This document shows, piece after piece, positions 49,581 to 58,148 of a DNA stretch of 64,000 bases. The position numbers were made by a program, and so were the translations under genes. Source of the DNA: Hoeflea_A sp965216535 (lineage in GTDB: Bacteria > Pseudomonadota > Alphaproteobacteria > Rhizobiales > Rhizobiaceae); contig OZ244175.1 of the NCBI GenBank assembly GCA_965216535.1, forward strand, positions 248,001 to 312,000, given 5' to 3'. Under the pieces are notes generated by a model, which worked only from the letters and a program-made list of their open reading frames with translations, ran no database searches and was not told the origin of the DNA. The stretch's first letter is position 1; each line of letters opens with the position of its first letter.

Positions 49581-52313
49581 TCAGATCGACCCCTTCTTTT
49601 TGATGGCCGCCAGCACCCGGTGTGGCAGCGCGGGCAGGCGGTCGACGCAGGCGCCGGTCGCATGGCGAATGGCATTGAGGATCGCTGGCGCGGTCGGAAT
49701 TAGTACGTGCTCGCCCAGCCCTTTGGCGCCCATCGGGCCTTCCGGATCGGTCTTCTCAATCAGGATCGATTCGATCGGCGGCACATCACCGATGGTCGGG
49801 ATCAGGTAGTCGTGCAGGTTTTCCGTGCGGCCGGGGATGAACTCTTCCATCAAGGCCAGCCCGAGACCCTGGGCAATGCCGCCCTCGATCTGGCCCTCGG
49901 CCAGCAACGGATTGATGGTGCGGCCGAGATCATGGGCAGCGGTGATGCGCAGGACCTTGACCGTTCCGAGCTTCGTATCGACTTCGACTTCGGCAAGCTG
50001 CGCGCCGTAGCCATAGACCGCGTAGGGCGTGCCCTGGCCGTTTTCGTCAAGCGGCGAAGTCGGCGGGTCGTAGCTTTCTTCGACCGACAGGGCGTAGCCG
50101 TTGTCGTCGGCGCCCTCATCAAGTGCAATGGCGTGCTCCGTGTCGCCATCGATCACCGACAATCGGCCGCCTTGGAGCCGCAGCTCGGCGCCAGGTCCCG
50201 CATTGCAGCGGCGCAGGATCTTATCGCGCAGCGCCAGGCCAGCCGCTTCCGCCGCCTTGCCGGTGACATAGGTCTGGCGGGATCCGGACGTCTTGCCGCA
50301 ATCGGGCGTCAGGGCCGTGTCCGGGCTGATCAGTTCGAACGTGGAAATGGGCAGGCCAAGAGCATCGGCGCAAATCTGGGTGATCACCGTGTTCGAGCCC
50401 TGGCCGATGTCTGTTGCGCCCTGGTGCAGCATCAAACGTCCGTCGGCGGTGATGCCGAGGCGGATGGTCGACGGGTTGGGCAGCGCCGTGTTGCCGCAGC
50501 CATACCAGCACGAGGCAATGCCGATGCCGCGTTTCAGGATGTCCGAGCCCGCATTGAACACGCGGCAGTCTTCGAGCATGTCGCGCCAGCGCGGCCGCAA
50601 CGCTTCCAGGCACTCCACAATGCCCACTCCAAAAAGCTGCTGGCCACAGACGGAGTGTTCGCCGTCGCGCAGGGCGTTCTTGATGCGAAACTCCAGCCGA
50701 TCGATGCCGCAATCCTCGGCCAGTTCGTCATAGGCCGTTTCCTGCAGGATTGCCGCCTGCGGCACGCCGAAGCCACGAAACGCGCCGGAGACCGGACCGT
50801 TGGTGTGCAACGCCCGCGTTGTCGCGTGATAGTTCGGCGTCTGGTAGGGGCCGGAGGCGTGAACCGGCACGCGGGTCGCCACGGTCGGTCCCCAGCTGGC
50901 ATAGGCGCCGGTATCGAAATCGCCGTGAAAGGTCATGCCGACAATGCGTCCATCCGCATCGGCGCCGATGCGGGCAGTCATGGTGCCGGGATGCCGCTTG
51001 GTGGTCGTCGCCATGGATTCGGCGCGGGTATAGACCATGCGGCAGGGTTTGCCGGTTTTCAGCGCCACCAGGCCGATCAGCGGCTGCAATGAGATGTCGA
51101 GCTTGGACCCGAAGCCGCCGCCGGTCGCGGCCGGTATGACCCGCACCCGGTCTTCCGGTAGGTCCAGCATGGTGGCCACGTCGTCGCGGTCCATGATTGG
51201 CGCCTGGGTACAGACCTGCATGGTCAGCACATCGCCATCGACCCAGGCGACGCCGGCTTCCGGTTCGATATAGGCGTGTTCAACGAAACCTGTGGCCATC
51301 GACGTCTCGACGGTCCATCGCGCCGCGGCAAGTGCCGTCTCTGCGTCGCCGCGCACCACCCTGCCCCGCGTCAGGATGTTGTCCGGACGGTTCTCATGCA
51401 GTTGCGGCCCGTCCGGTGCGCGGTCCATATCGGCGATCTCCGGCTGCGGCGACCAGGTGACAGGGAAGCTTTCCAGGTCGAGCGCCTCGATCGCTCCGGC
51501 TTCGCCAGCGACGATCGCCACCGGTTCGCCGCGAAAGCGCACCCGGGTTTCAGCCAGCGCCGGCTGGTCGGCCATCGGCGGAATGACGCCGAACACGTTG
51601 CTGCCGGGAATATCGGCCGCGGTGAAGACCGCCTCGACGCCTTTGTAAGCTGACTTCCAGGTGTCGATGTCGCCAAATGTGAAACCGGCATGGGCATGCG
51701 GAGAACGGATGGCCCTGACGAGAAGCGCGTCCTGCGGCCAGAAATCGGCGCCGAAAATCTCGGTGCCGCGGACCTTCGGATCGCCGTCGAGCCGTTCTAG
51801 CCTTGCGCCGACGGCGCTTCCCGATCCGGGCATATCCGGTTGCTTAGCCGGCTTCACTGCGTCGCAGACCGCGTCAATGATCTTGCTGTAGCCTGTGCAG
51901 CGGCAGAGAACACCGCCCAACGCATCTTCCACCTCGGTGCGGTCGGGTGCAGGATTGCTCTCGAGCAACGATACGGCTGCCATCAACATGCCCGGCGTGC
52001 AAATGCCGCATTGGGCGGCGCCATGCCGCAGGAAAGCCTCCTGCAGCGGCGCCAGCGTCTCGCCCGACAGGGCCTCGATCGTGGTGACTTCGCGACCGCT
52101 TGCCTGAATGGCGGGGGTCAGGCAGGCGCAGACCGGCTCACCGTCCATCAGCACCGTGCAGGCGCCGCAGTCGCCGGCGTCGCAGCCGACCTTGGTTCCG
52201 GTGAGACCAAGGTCTTCCCGCAGAACATGGCTGAGGCGCCGGCCCGGATCGACCGGCAGTCTGGCGGGTTGGCCGTTGACTTTGAGGCCGAATGTGTCGG
52301 GCCGGACATTCAT
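49581..52313 (-). CDS. Nicotinate hydroxylase, fused 2Fe-2S and molybdenum-binding subunits
   Basis: A 910-residue xanthine-dehydrogenase-family protein. Residues 1-160 hold two [2Fe-2S] clusters: plant-type C44, C49, C52 and C64, and the second C102, C105, C137 and C139 ('CGICTPG', 'LCRCTGY'). Residues about 170-910 are the molybdopterin part with 'GTEIFGADFWPQDALLVRAI', 'PAATGGGFGSKLDISLQPLI', 'GAFRGFGVPQAAI', 'TDIGQGSNTVITQICADALG' and the catalytic glutamate in 'GAKGLGEHV' (about E868). It hydroxylates nicotinate at C6 with water as oxygen donor. The start overlaps the FAD-subunit stop. Substrate is inferred from neighbouring 6-hydroxynicotinate reductase and nicotinamidase. Confidence 0.9.
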   Translation of the reverse strand: MNVRPDTFGLKVNGQPARLPVDPGRRLSHVLREDLGLTGTKVGCDAGDCGACTVLMDGEPVCACLTPAIQASGREVTTIEALSGETLAPLQEAFLRHGAAQCGICTPGMLMAAVSLLESNPAPDRTEVEDALGGVLCRCTGYSKIIDAVCDAVKPAKQPDMPGSGSAVGARLERLDGDPKVRGTEIFGADFWPQDALLVRAIRSPHAHAGFTFGDIDTWKSAYKGVEAVFTAADIPGSNVFGVIPPMADQPALAETRVRFRGEPVAIVAGEAGAIEALDLESFPVTWSPQPEIADMDRAPDGPQLHENRPDNILTRGRVVRGDAETALAAARWTVETSMATGFVEHAYIEPEAGVAWVDGDVLTMQVCTQAPIMDRDDVATMLDLPEDRVRVIPAATGGGFGSKLDISLQPLIGLVALKTGKPCRMVYTRAESMATTTKRHPGTMTARIGADADGRIVGMTFHGDFDTGAYASWGPTVATRVPVHASGPYQTPNYHATTRALHTNGPVSGAFRGFGVPQAAILQETAYDELAEDCGIDRLEFRIKNALRDGEHSVCGQQLFGVGIVECLEALRPRWRDMLEDCRVFNAGSDILKRGIGIASCWYGCGNTALPNPSTIRLGITADGRLMLHQGATDIGQGSNTVITQICADALGLPISTFELISPDTALTPDCGKTSGSRQTYVTGKAAEAAGLALRDKILRRCNAGPGAELRLQGGRLSVIDGDTEHAIALDEGADDNGYALSVEESYDPPTSPLDENGQGTPYAVYGYGAQLAEVEVDTKLGTVKVLRITAAHDLGRTINPLLAEGQIEGGIAQGLGLALMEEFIPGRTENLHDYLIPTIGDVPPIESILIEKTDPEGPMGAKGLGEHVLIPTAPAILNAIRHATGACVDRLPALPHRVLAAIKKKGSI

Positions 52314-53161
52314 GCTGCAAGCTGCCCTTCCGGCAGCAATTGGCTGATGGCGCGGCGCACCAGTTCAGCCGCGGCAGCCGAACGATAGGCGGCATCGCCA
52401 CGCGGATCGCTGATCGGATCGAGATACTGCGCCACGGCGTCATCGGAGATCGAATTGGCGAGATCCGGACCCGTCGCCTGGCCGATCAGGCGGGATTCGA
52501 TCCCGCTCAACCGGGTGGCGACGGCACTGCAGGCGCCGACGGCGATGGCCGCGTCCGCAACCTGGCCGTTGTCGATCAGGATCCGTGCGGCCACCATGGC
52601 GATGGAGATCACCAGGTATTTTCGAGCGCCGAGCTTGAGGAAAACCGAGTTACCGGAGGTGGAACCCTCCGGGATCACAACGGCTGTCAGCAGTTCGTCT
52701 GAACGGAGCGCCGTCTGGCGCGGTCCGGTGCTGAATTCGGCGAGCGGCAGGGTGCGCGTGCCCGACTGCGAGCTGAGTTCCACAGCGGCATCGAGCACGA
52801 GCAGCGCCGGAACGCCATCCGCCGCCGGAGAGGCATTGCACAGATTGCCGCCGATCGTCGCGGCGTTCTGGATCTGCACCGAGCCGACCTCGCGCGCCGC
52901 CAGTTTGAGCTGGTCGAAGCCGGCTGGCAACTCGGCCTTCAAGATGTCCGTCCAGGTGGTCGCCGTGCCAAAGCGATAGCCGGTTTCCGTGCGCACAATG
53001 CCACGCAGCGACTGTATTGCGGTGATGTCGAGAATATCGCCGGTCAGAGTCTGTCGGCTGGTTGCCGGGAACAGGTCGGTGCAGCCGGCGGCTATGCGCC
53101 GATCGCCGGTCGCCAGACAGGCCAGCGCATCTTCGAGCTCGGTGGGTCGGACATAGGCCAC
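52310..53161 (-). CDS. Nicotinate hydroxylase FAD-binding subunit
   Basis: A 283-residue CoxM/XdhB-like medium subunit. The FAD motifs are 'DRRIAAGCTDLFP' and 'IQNAATIGGNLCNASPAADG' (the TIGGNL loop and the AspAla element), followed by the CO-dehydrogenase flavoprotein C-terminal domain ('FLKLGARKYLVISIAMVAAR'). It passes electrons from the iron-sulfur clusters to an acceptor. The start is GTG (53159-53161) with AAGG eight bases ahead; that ribosome binding site abuts the end of repeat element copy 2. First gene of the minus-strand nicotinate operon. Confidence 0.88.
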   Translation of the reverse strand: MAYVRPTELEDALACLATGDRRIAAGCTDLFPATSRQTLTGDILDITAIQSLRGIVRTETGYRFGTATTWTDILKAELPAGFDQLKLAAREVGSVQIQNAATIGGNLCNASPAADGVPALLVLDAAVELSSQSGTRTLPLAEFSTGPRQTALRSDELLTAVVIPEGSTSGNSVFLKLGARKYLVISIAMVAARILIDNGQVADAAIAVGACSAVATRLSGIESRLIGQATGPDLANSISDDAVAQYLDPISDPRGDAAYRSAAAAELVRRAISQLLPEGQLAA

Positions 53162-53171
53162 GACGTTACCT

Positions 53172-53364
53172 TAGAGCGAGTTGTGATTGGATTGCATCAT
53201 TTGACCGGGCCAAAAGCGCTCGGCCCGAAGGGTGGCTGCATATCGGCCCATCGGTTGCATTACGCCGCTTGCCCGATGCACCACATCGCGCTGCGCGACG
53301 CGCCTAGCCGAGTGGAGCCGATCTGCAGCCATCAAATGATCCAATCCAATCACAACTCGCTCTA
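53172..53364. repeat. Terminal-inverted-repeat element, copy 2 (193 bp)
   Basis: The ends pair over 33 bases with one mismatch: TAGAGCGAGTTGTGATTGGATTG begins at 53172 and its reverse complement ends at 53364, continuing inward through ATCATTTGA. The interior matches copy 1 (5676-5946) closely. The outer 17 bases after TAGAGC differ from copy 1 at most positions, yet are again perfectly paired within this copy. It lies in the leader between the divergent nicotinate hydroxylase and MarR genes. Confidence 0.8.
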
Positions 53365-53386
53365 GACCGCGCCGCGGCGGAATTTC

Positions 53387-53400
53387 GTTTGCATACAAAC
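53387..53400. promoter_or_regulatory. Putative MarR operator
   Basis: GTTTG-CATA-CAAAC is an inverted repeat 60 bases before the marR start and 23 bases outside repeat element copy 2. Size and position between the divergent nicotinate genes and marR suit a MarR-family operator. Confidence 0.55.
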
Positions 53401-53460
53401 AAATTTGCCTTAGCCATCCAAGGGTGTCAATATGAGCTCGCAATAGCCACGAGGACAGGG

Positions 53461-53910
53461 ATGGCCACAGCACAAAGACAGGCGGTTCTGGAGACCGCCT
53501 ACCGGCTCGACGACCAGATCGGCTTCATCATGCGGCAAGCCAACCAGCGGCATCTGGCGATTTTCGGCCGCAACATCGGCGACTTCACCCCGACCCAATT
53601 TGCAACGCTCGCCAAAATTCACGAAATCGGCACTGTGTCCCAGAACGATCTCGGCCGCCAAACGTCGATGGACGCGGCGACCATGAAGGGTGTGATCGAT
53701 CGGCTGAGCCGCAAGGGATTGGTCACGACACGGCCCGATCCGACAGACCTGCGTCGGCTGCTGGTGGAGCTGACCCAAGCCGGATTGAATGCCTATCTCG
53801 ACAATGTCGACGCCGCGGTGACGATCACCGAAGAGACGCTGGCGCCGCTCAATGAGCAGGAGCGGACGCAGCTCGCGGAACTTCTCGAAAAGATGGTCAA
53901 GGCAAAATAG
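53461..53910 (+). CDS. MarR family regulator, probable nicotinate-responsive repressor
   Basis: A 149-residue MarR protein: 'QIGFIMRQANQRHLAIFGRN', 'FTPTQFATLAKIHEIGTVSQ', recognition helix 'LGRQTSMDAATMKGVIDRLS' and wing 'RKGLVTTRPDPTDLRRLLVE'. NicR of Pseudomonas putida, which represses nicotinate genes and responds to 6-hydroxynicotinate, belongs to this family; position beside both nicotinate genes and nicotinamidase supports an equivalent role. GAGGACAGGG precedes the ATG at 53461. The effector is an inference. Confidence 0.87.
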   Translation: MATAQRQAVLETAYRLDDQIGFIMRQANQRHLAIFGRNIGDFTPTQFATLAKIHEIGTVSQNDLGRQTSMDAATMKGVIDRLSRKGLVTTRPDPTDLRRLLVELTQAGLNAYLDNVDAAVTITEETLAPLNEQERTQLAELLEKMVKAK

Positions 53911-53962
53911 ATAATAAAAACAATATTTTAACAAAAATACGCTGATTTCTGGAGAAACAGAA

Positions 53963-54592
53963 ATGTCCGAAAACACCGAATCGACAGCACTTCTGGTCAT
54001 CGACGTCCAAAACGATTTCTGTCCCGGCGGTGCTCTGGCGGTCGCTGAAGGGAACATGATCGTTCCGGCCGTCAACCGCCTGCTCGAACTGTTTGAAATC
54101 AGCATTCTGACCCAGGACTGGCACCCGGACGAACACAGCTCGTTTGCCGACAATCACGACAGCGCCGAACCGTTCAGCCTCAAACCGATGCATTACGGTG
54201 ACCAGGTGTTGTGGCCCAAACACTGTGTGCGCGGCAGTCAGGGTGCGGACTTCCACCCGGATCTCGTCATCCACAGTGCGGATCTCGTCATCCGCAAAGG
54301 GTTTCGGCCGTCGATCGACAGCTATTCGGCGTTTTTCGAAAACGACAAGACCACCCAAACCGGCCTCGCCGGCTATCTACGGGAACGGGGCGTCGACCAT
54401 GTGGTTCTCACCGGCCTCGCTACCGATTTCTGCGTCTATTATTCCGCCATGGATGCCCGCCGTCTCGGTTTCGAGGCCACGCTGGTCACCGATTGCTGTC
54501 GGGCGATCGACCTCGAAGGCTCGTTGGCCGCGGCGCTGGCCGACATGGAAAAAGGCGGCGTGCGCTTTGTCACCAGCGAGGCCTACGCCTGA
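53963..54592 (+). CDS. pncA: Nicotinamidase
   Basis: A 209-residue isochorismatase-fold amidase converting nicotinamide to nicotinate and ammonia. Visible: Asp in 'LLVIDVQNDFCPGGALAV', metal ligands Asp/His/His in 'LTQDWHPDEHSSFADNH', 'LWPKHCVRGSQGADFHPDL', and nucleophile Cys in 'VVLTGLATDFCVYYSAMDAR'. It follows marR by 52 bases on the same strand and would feed nicotinate to the neighbouring hydroxylase, besides its usual place in NAD salvage. Convergent with the sulfatase gene, 12 bases apart. Confidence 0.92.
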   Translation: MSENTESTALLVIDVQNDFCPGGALAVAEGNMIVPAVNRLLELFEISILTQDWHPDEHSSFADNHDSAEPFSLKPMHYGDQVLWPKHCVRGSQGADFHPDLVIHSADLVIRKGFRPSIDSYSAFFENDKTTQTGLAGYLRERGVDHVVLTGLATDFCVYYSAMDARRLGFEATLVTDCCRAIDLEGSLAAALADMEKGGVRFVTSEAYA

Positions 54593-54604
54593 GGCGCCGG
54601 GTTC

Positions 54605-56176
54605 TCAAGCCCGGTAGGCCGGCAGCGGTGAGCGGTCCTGCAGGGAAATCATGCGGCGCAGCATCGTCTCGATCAGCCTTACCTTGACGGGTTGAAACTC
54701 CGGATCGTCGTACCGGTTGTCGAGTTCGTGCGGATCGGTTTGCAGGTCATAGAGCTCGCTCCAGTCCTCTCCCTCGCGTAGCGACATGCGATAGCGGTCG
54801 GTCACCATGGTGCGGACCCGTTGCGGCCTGTTGAAGCCGGTCATGATTCGCTGGCTGTCCTCTTCCACCAAAACTGCTTTCGGCGCCTTCTCCGACAGGA
54901 GATCACGGCCCTGAAGTCCGTTGAAGGGCTGGATCCCGGCACGGGCAAGTATGGTCGCGGCGATATCGATGGACGATCCGAGCGTTTCGTCCAGACTTCC
55001 CTGGTCGGGAGACACCGGATCGCGCCAGATGAATGGAACCCGGATGATACCCTGATAATGCAGCAGGAGTTTCAGCATCAGGCCATGGTCGCCCATGTAG
55101 TCCCCGTGGTCTGACGTGAAGATCACCACCGTATCGTCCGCAAGCCCCAAACTCTGGAGGTCTGCCAGAACGCGTCCGATCGCATCGTCGATCATCGTGA
55201 TCGAGCCGTAAGTCAGGGCGATGATCGCACGCGCCTCGTCTTCGGTTACGGCGAAGGGGTTCTGGTTGTCTCGCGGATCGGTTCCGTTCTCCAAGGCTTC
55301 GCGCATGGCTCGAATGGGCGGCAAGTCGCCCTTTCCGAACGAGGCGGGAAGCTCAATGTCTGCCGGATCGTACATGTCCCAGTAACGTCCCGGCGGCGTA
55401 AACGGATGATGCGGGTCGGGGAAGGACATCTGCAGAAAGAAAGGCTCGTCCGCACGTGCGCATTGCGCCAGCCAGGCTTGCGATCGATCGGCGATCCAGG
55501 ACGTGGAATAGAGTTCCTCGGGCACCGCCGTCCGCCAGGCCTGCGGTGCCTTGATCCTGTTATCGGGCAGGGCGTTTTCCGGACCGACAAGTGAATCGAA
55601 ATCGGATCGCTGCGAACGGGCCCAGAGGTGATAATCGCCGGTGGCCTGGTCGGCATGATCGGCAGCGATTTCCACATGAGCGAACCCATAGAAATTTCCA
55701 TCGGTCCGCTCAGCCAGCGGCTTGTCCCAGGCCGGCACGACCTCCAGATCGTATTCGCTGCCGTGACGATTGCGCTTGTGCGCATCCCGCAAGGCTGGTG
55801 ACGGCGTGTGAAGCCCTTCCTGCGGCTGGAACCGATTGGTGGCCGGCTTGCCGGTGAAGCTCTGCAGGTGCGATTTGCCAATCAGGCCGGTGTTGTAGCC
55901 GGCGTCGCGCAGCAGTTCGACAAAGGTGGTGTGGTCGTGGCTGAGCGGAATGCCATTGTGCCGGGCGCCGTGCAGGGAGCACATGCGTCCGGTCATGATC
56001 GAGGCCCGGTTCGGCATGCAGATCGGATTGGCGACATAGAACCGATCCCATCGCCGCCCGCCAGCGGCCAGGGCATCGATGTTGGGCGTGCGCACCACGG
56101 GATTTCCGTAGCAGCCCAGGTGATCGGCGCGGTGCTGATCCGTCATGATCATGATGAAGTTGGGACGCTTGCTCAT
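54605..56176 (-). CDS. Type I sulfatase / phosphonate monoester hydrolase family
   Basis: A 523-residue alkaline-phosphatase-superfamily hydrolase with no signal peptide, so cytoplasmic. The metal and active-site motifs are 'IMIMTDQHRADHLGCYGNPV' and 'NPICMPNRASIMTGRMCSLH', where C of CMPNR is the residue converted to formylglycine (CxPxR), and 'VVIFTSDHGDYMGDHGLMLK'. The Asn in place of the Ser of CSPSR fits the phosphonate/arylsulfatase branch better than choline sulfatase. It is the third gene of a TAXI-TRAP-sulfatase operon, overlapping the permease by four bases, so it likely cleaves the imported sulfate or phosphonate ester. No formylglycine-generating enzyme lies nearby. Confidence 0.88.
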   Translation of the reverse strand: MSKRPNFIMIMTDQHRADHLGCYGNPVVRTPNIDALAAGGRRWDRFYVANPICMPNRASIMTGRMCSLHGARHNGIPLSHDHTTFVELLRDAGYNTGLIGKSHLQSFTGKPATNRFQPQEGLHTPSPALRDAHKRNRHGSEYDLEVVPAWDKPLAERTDGNFYGFAHVEIAADHADQATGDYHLWARSQRSDFDSLVGPENALPDNRIKAPQAWRTAVPEELYSTSWIADRSQAWLAQCARADEPFFLQMSFPDPHHPFTPPGRYWDMYDPADIELPASFGKGDLPPIRAMREALENGTDPRDNQNPFAVTEDEARAIIALTYGSITMIDDAIGRVLADLQSLGLADDTVVIFTSDHGDYMGDHGLMLKLLLHYQGIIRVPFIWRDPVSPDQGSLDETLGSSIDIAATILARAGIQPFNGLQGRDLLSEKAPKAVLVEEDSQRIMTGFNRPQRVRTMVTDRYRMSLREGEDWSELYDLQTDPHELDNRYDDPEFQPVKVRLIETMLRRMISLQDRSPLPAYRA

Positions 56177-58080
56177 TTGGCACCCGCCGTATCGATGGCG
56201 CCTCCTCGCACACGTCGCCAGTCCCAGGCCATTAACGCAAGGCCCACGGCCAGAGCAGGCAGGTAGATCTGCGGGTCGAGCGCCAGCAGGGCAAAGGCGG
56301 CCACAAACCGCAACACGACCTCCGGGATGCTCAGCCTGCCGCGGTCATAGGCCGACAGCGCCGAGGAAAACAGCCAGATGCAGAACAGGGTGCGCAGCGT
56401 GATCCACACAAAGGTGCCCAACTGGAAATCCTCGACGATCAGCAGTGTCGGATAGAAGGCGAAGACGAACGGAATGATAAATTTGGCCATGCCGAGCCGG
56501 AACGACATCAGCGCCGTGGTCAACGGATTGGCCTGGGCGATCGGCGCCGCTGCATAAGCCGCGATCGCAACGGGCGGCGTGAGCGAGGAGGCGACGCCGT
56601 AGTAGAAGACGAACATGTGCGCCGTCAGCATCGACAGGCCAAGCGCCTGGATGGCCGGGCCCATTACCAGGATGATGATCAGGTAGGCGGGTAGGGTGGG
56701 CATACCCATGCCGAGAACCAGTGCGCCGACCATGGCGACCAAGAGAGCCGAAAACAGGCTTTCCCCGCGGATTGCCGCGATCACGTTTGCGACCTTCAGG
56801 CCGAGGCCGGTGGAATCGAGCGCGCCGACCAGGATGCCAATCGCGGCGACGGCAATGAGCAGTTTCGCCCCCGAACCCGACCCGGACAGGAATGACTTCC
56901 ACACTCTCAGCGGGTTGCTGCGAACCTCGGGGTTGATCACCGACAGGGCGAGCAGGACGATCACCGCGTTGAAACCGGCCGCCGATGTCGACAGTCCGAA
57001 CAGCAGCGACCCGATCACGGTCAGGATCGGTCCGAGAAACAGCACTGAATTGATCAGGTCCACCCGGGTGATCCGGTCGTCCATCGTCAGCGGCTGGACC
57101 TCAATCCCCTGGCGGCGCGATTCCACCGTCACTGCCGCGAACAGGCTGAAATAGTAGAACAGGGCCGGACAGAGGGCGGCGATGATGACATTGAGGTAGC
57201 CGGCTCCGGTCAGGTCGGCCATGACGAGTGCTGCCGCACCCATGATGGGCGGCATGATCTGTCCGCCGGAGGAGGCCGTCGCTTCGATCCCGGCGGCAAA
57301 GGCAGGCGAAAAGCCACGCCGCTTTATCATGGGGATCGTGAACGTGCCGGTGCCGACGATGTTGGCGACGGTCGAACCCGACATCGTGCCGAAGAGCGAC
57401 GAGGCCAGAATGGCGGCGTGGGCCGGGCCGCCGCGTGTGCGGCGGGTGGCGAGAAAGGCGAATTTCAGAAGGGTGTCGCCGGCGCCGGTCCCCTCCAGCA
57501 ACGCACCGAAAATGATGAAGATGAAAACCGTGCTGAGCACGATGTTGGTGATCGAACCGAACACGCCCTTGTTGGTGTTGTACCAGAGCGCTTCCGCGGT
57601 TTCGGTGAGCGTGAAACCGGTGTGCTCCAGCAGTCCCGGCATCCAGGGTCCGATGAAGAGATACACCACCGCAAATGCGCCGACGCAGAAAAGGCCCCAT
57701 CCCCAAAGACGGCGGCACAGTTCGAGAAACACGGCGATGCCGGCGAGAGCAGGCCACGCGTCGCGGCGCGTTACGTCGTAGAGCGCCGTTTCCATCTGCG
57801 TTTGTACAAACAGGAAGGACCAGATCGACCACAGGCCCAGTATGACGAGCACAAGGTCGCCGATCAGGTGCGGCCAGCCGGTGCGGCCGGATGCCTGGCG
57901 CGCGGCGACCACGGCGACAATCAGTGCCAGGGCGAAACCCCCGGCCCGGTGTGTCTTCGGATCAAGGAGCCCGATGCCGGAGATGTAAAGCGCCACGAGG
58001 CCGAGGATCAGGCAGCAAATGGCCGATGCAAACGAATACGCATCGAGGATGCTGCCAGGCTTTTTGTCATTGCCTGTCAT
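56173..58080 (-). CDS. TRAP transporter permease, fused small and large subunits (TAXI type)
   Basis: A 635-residue inner-membrane protein with about 16-18 hydrophobic spans. The N-terminal 160 residues correspond to the small DctQ-like part, the rest to the large DctM-like part ('IIFGALLEGTGAGDTLLKFA', 'HAAILASSLFGTMSGSTVAN', 'ASSGGQIMPPIMGAAALVMA', 'MGMPTLPAYLIIILVMGPA', 'VASSLTPPVAIAAYAAAPIA'). TRAP transporters import organic acids by ion symport with a periplasmic receptor. It lies between the TAXI receptor gene and the sulfatase gene. The substrate is unknown. Confidence 0.93.
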   Translation of the reverse strand: MTGNDKKPGSILDAYSFASAICCLILGLVALYISGIGLLDPKTHRAGGFALALIVAVVAARQASGRTGWPHLIGDLVLVILGLWSIWSFLFVQTQMETALYDVTRRDAWPALAGIAVFLELCRRLWGWGLFCVGAFAVVYLFIGPWMPGLLEHTGFTLTETAEALWYNTNKGVFGSITNIVLSTVFIFIIFGALLEGTGAGDTLLKFAFLATRRTRGGPAHAAILASSLFGTMSGSTVANIVGTGTFTIPMIKRRGFSPAFAAGIEATASSGGQIMPPIMGAAALVMADLTGAGYLNVIIAALCPALFYYFSLFAAVTVESRRQGIEVQPLTMDDRITRVDLINSVLFLGPILTVIGSLLFGLSTSAAGFNAVIVLLALSVINPEVRSNPLRVWKSFLSGSGSGAKLLIAVAAIGILVGALDSTGLGLKVANVIAAIRGESLFSALLVAMVGALVLGMGMPTLPAYLIIILVMGPAIQALGLSMLTAHMFVFYYGVASSLTPPVAIAAYAAAPIAQANPLTTALMSFRLGMAKFIIPFVFAFYPTLLIVEDFQLGTFVWITLRTLFCIWLFSSALSAYDRGRLSIPEVVLRFVAAFALLALDPQIYLPALAVGLALMAWDWRRVRGGAIDTAGAK

Positions 58081-58148
58081 GGAAAATGCTCTCGCGGTTT
58101 GATGTTGCGAGGCAGGCCGCAGCCCTGGGCCGCGGCCTTAGCCGATCG

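Noticed and set aside
49707..51092. Long open frame antisense to the nicotinate hydroxylase molybdenum subunit
   Set aside because: Conserved molybdopterin motifs on the other strand explain the region; no independent signal.
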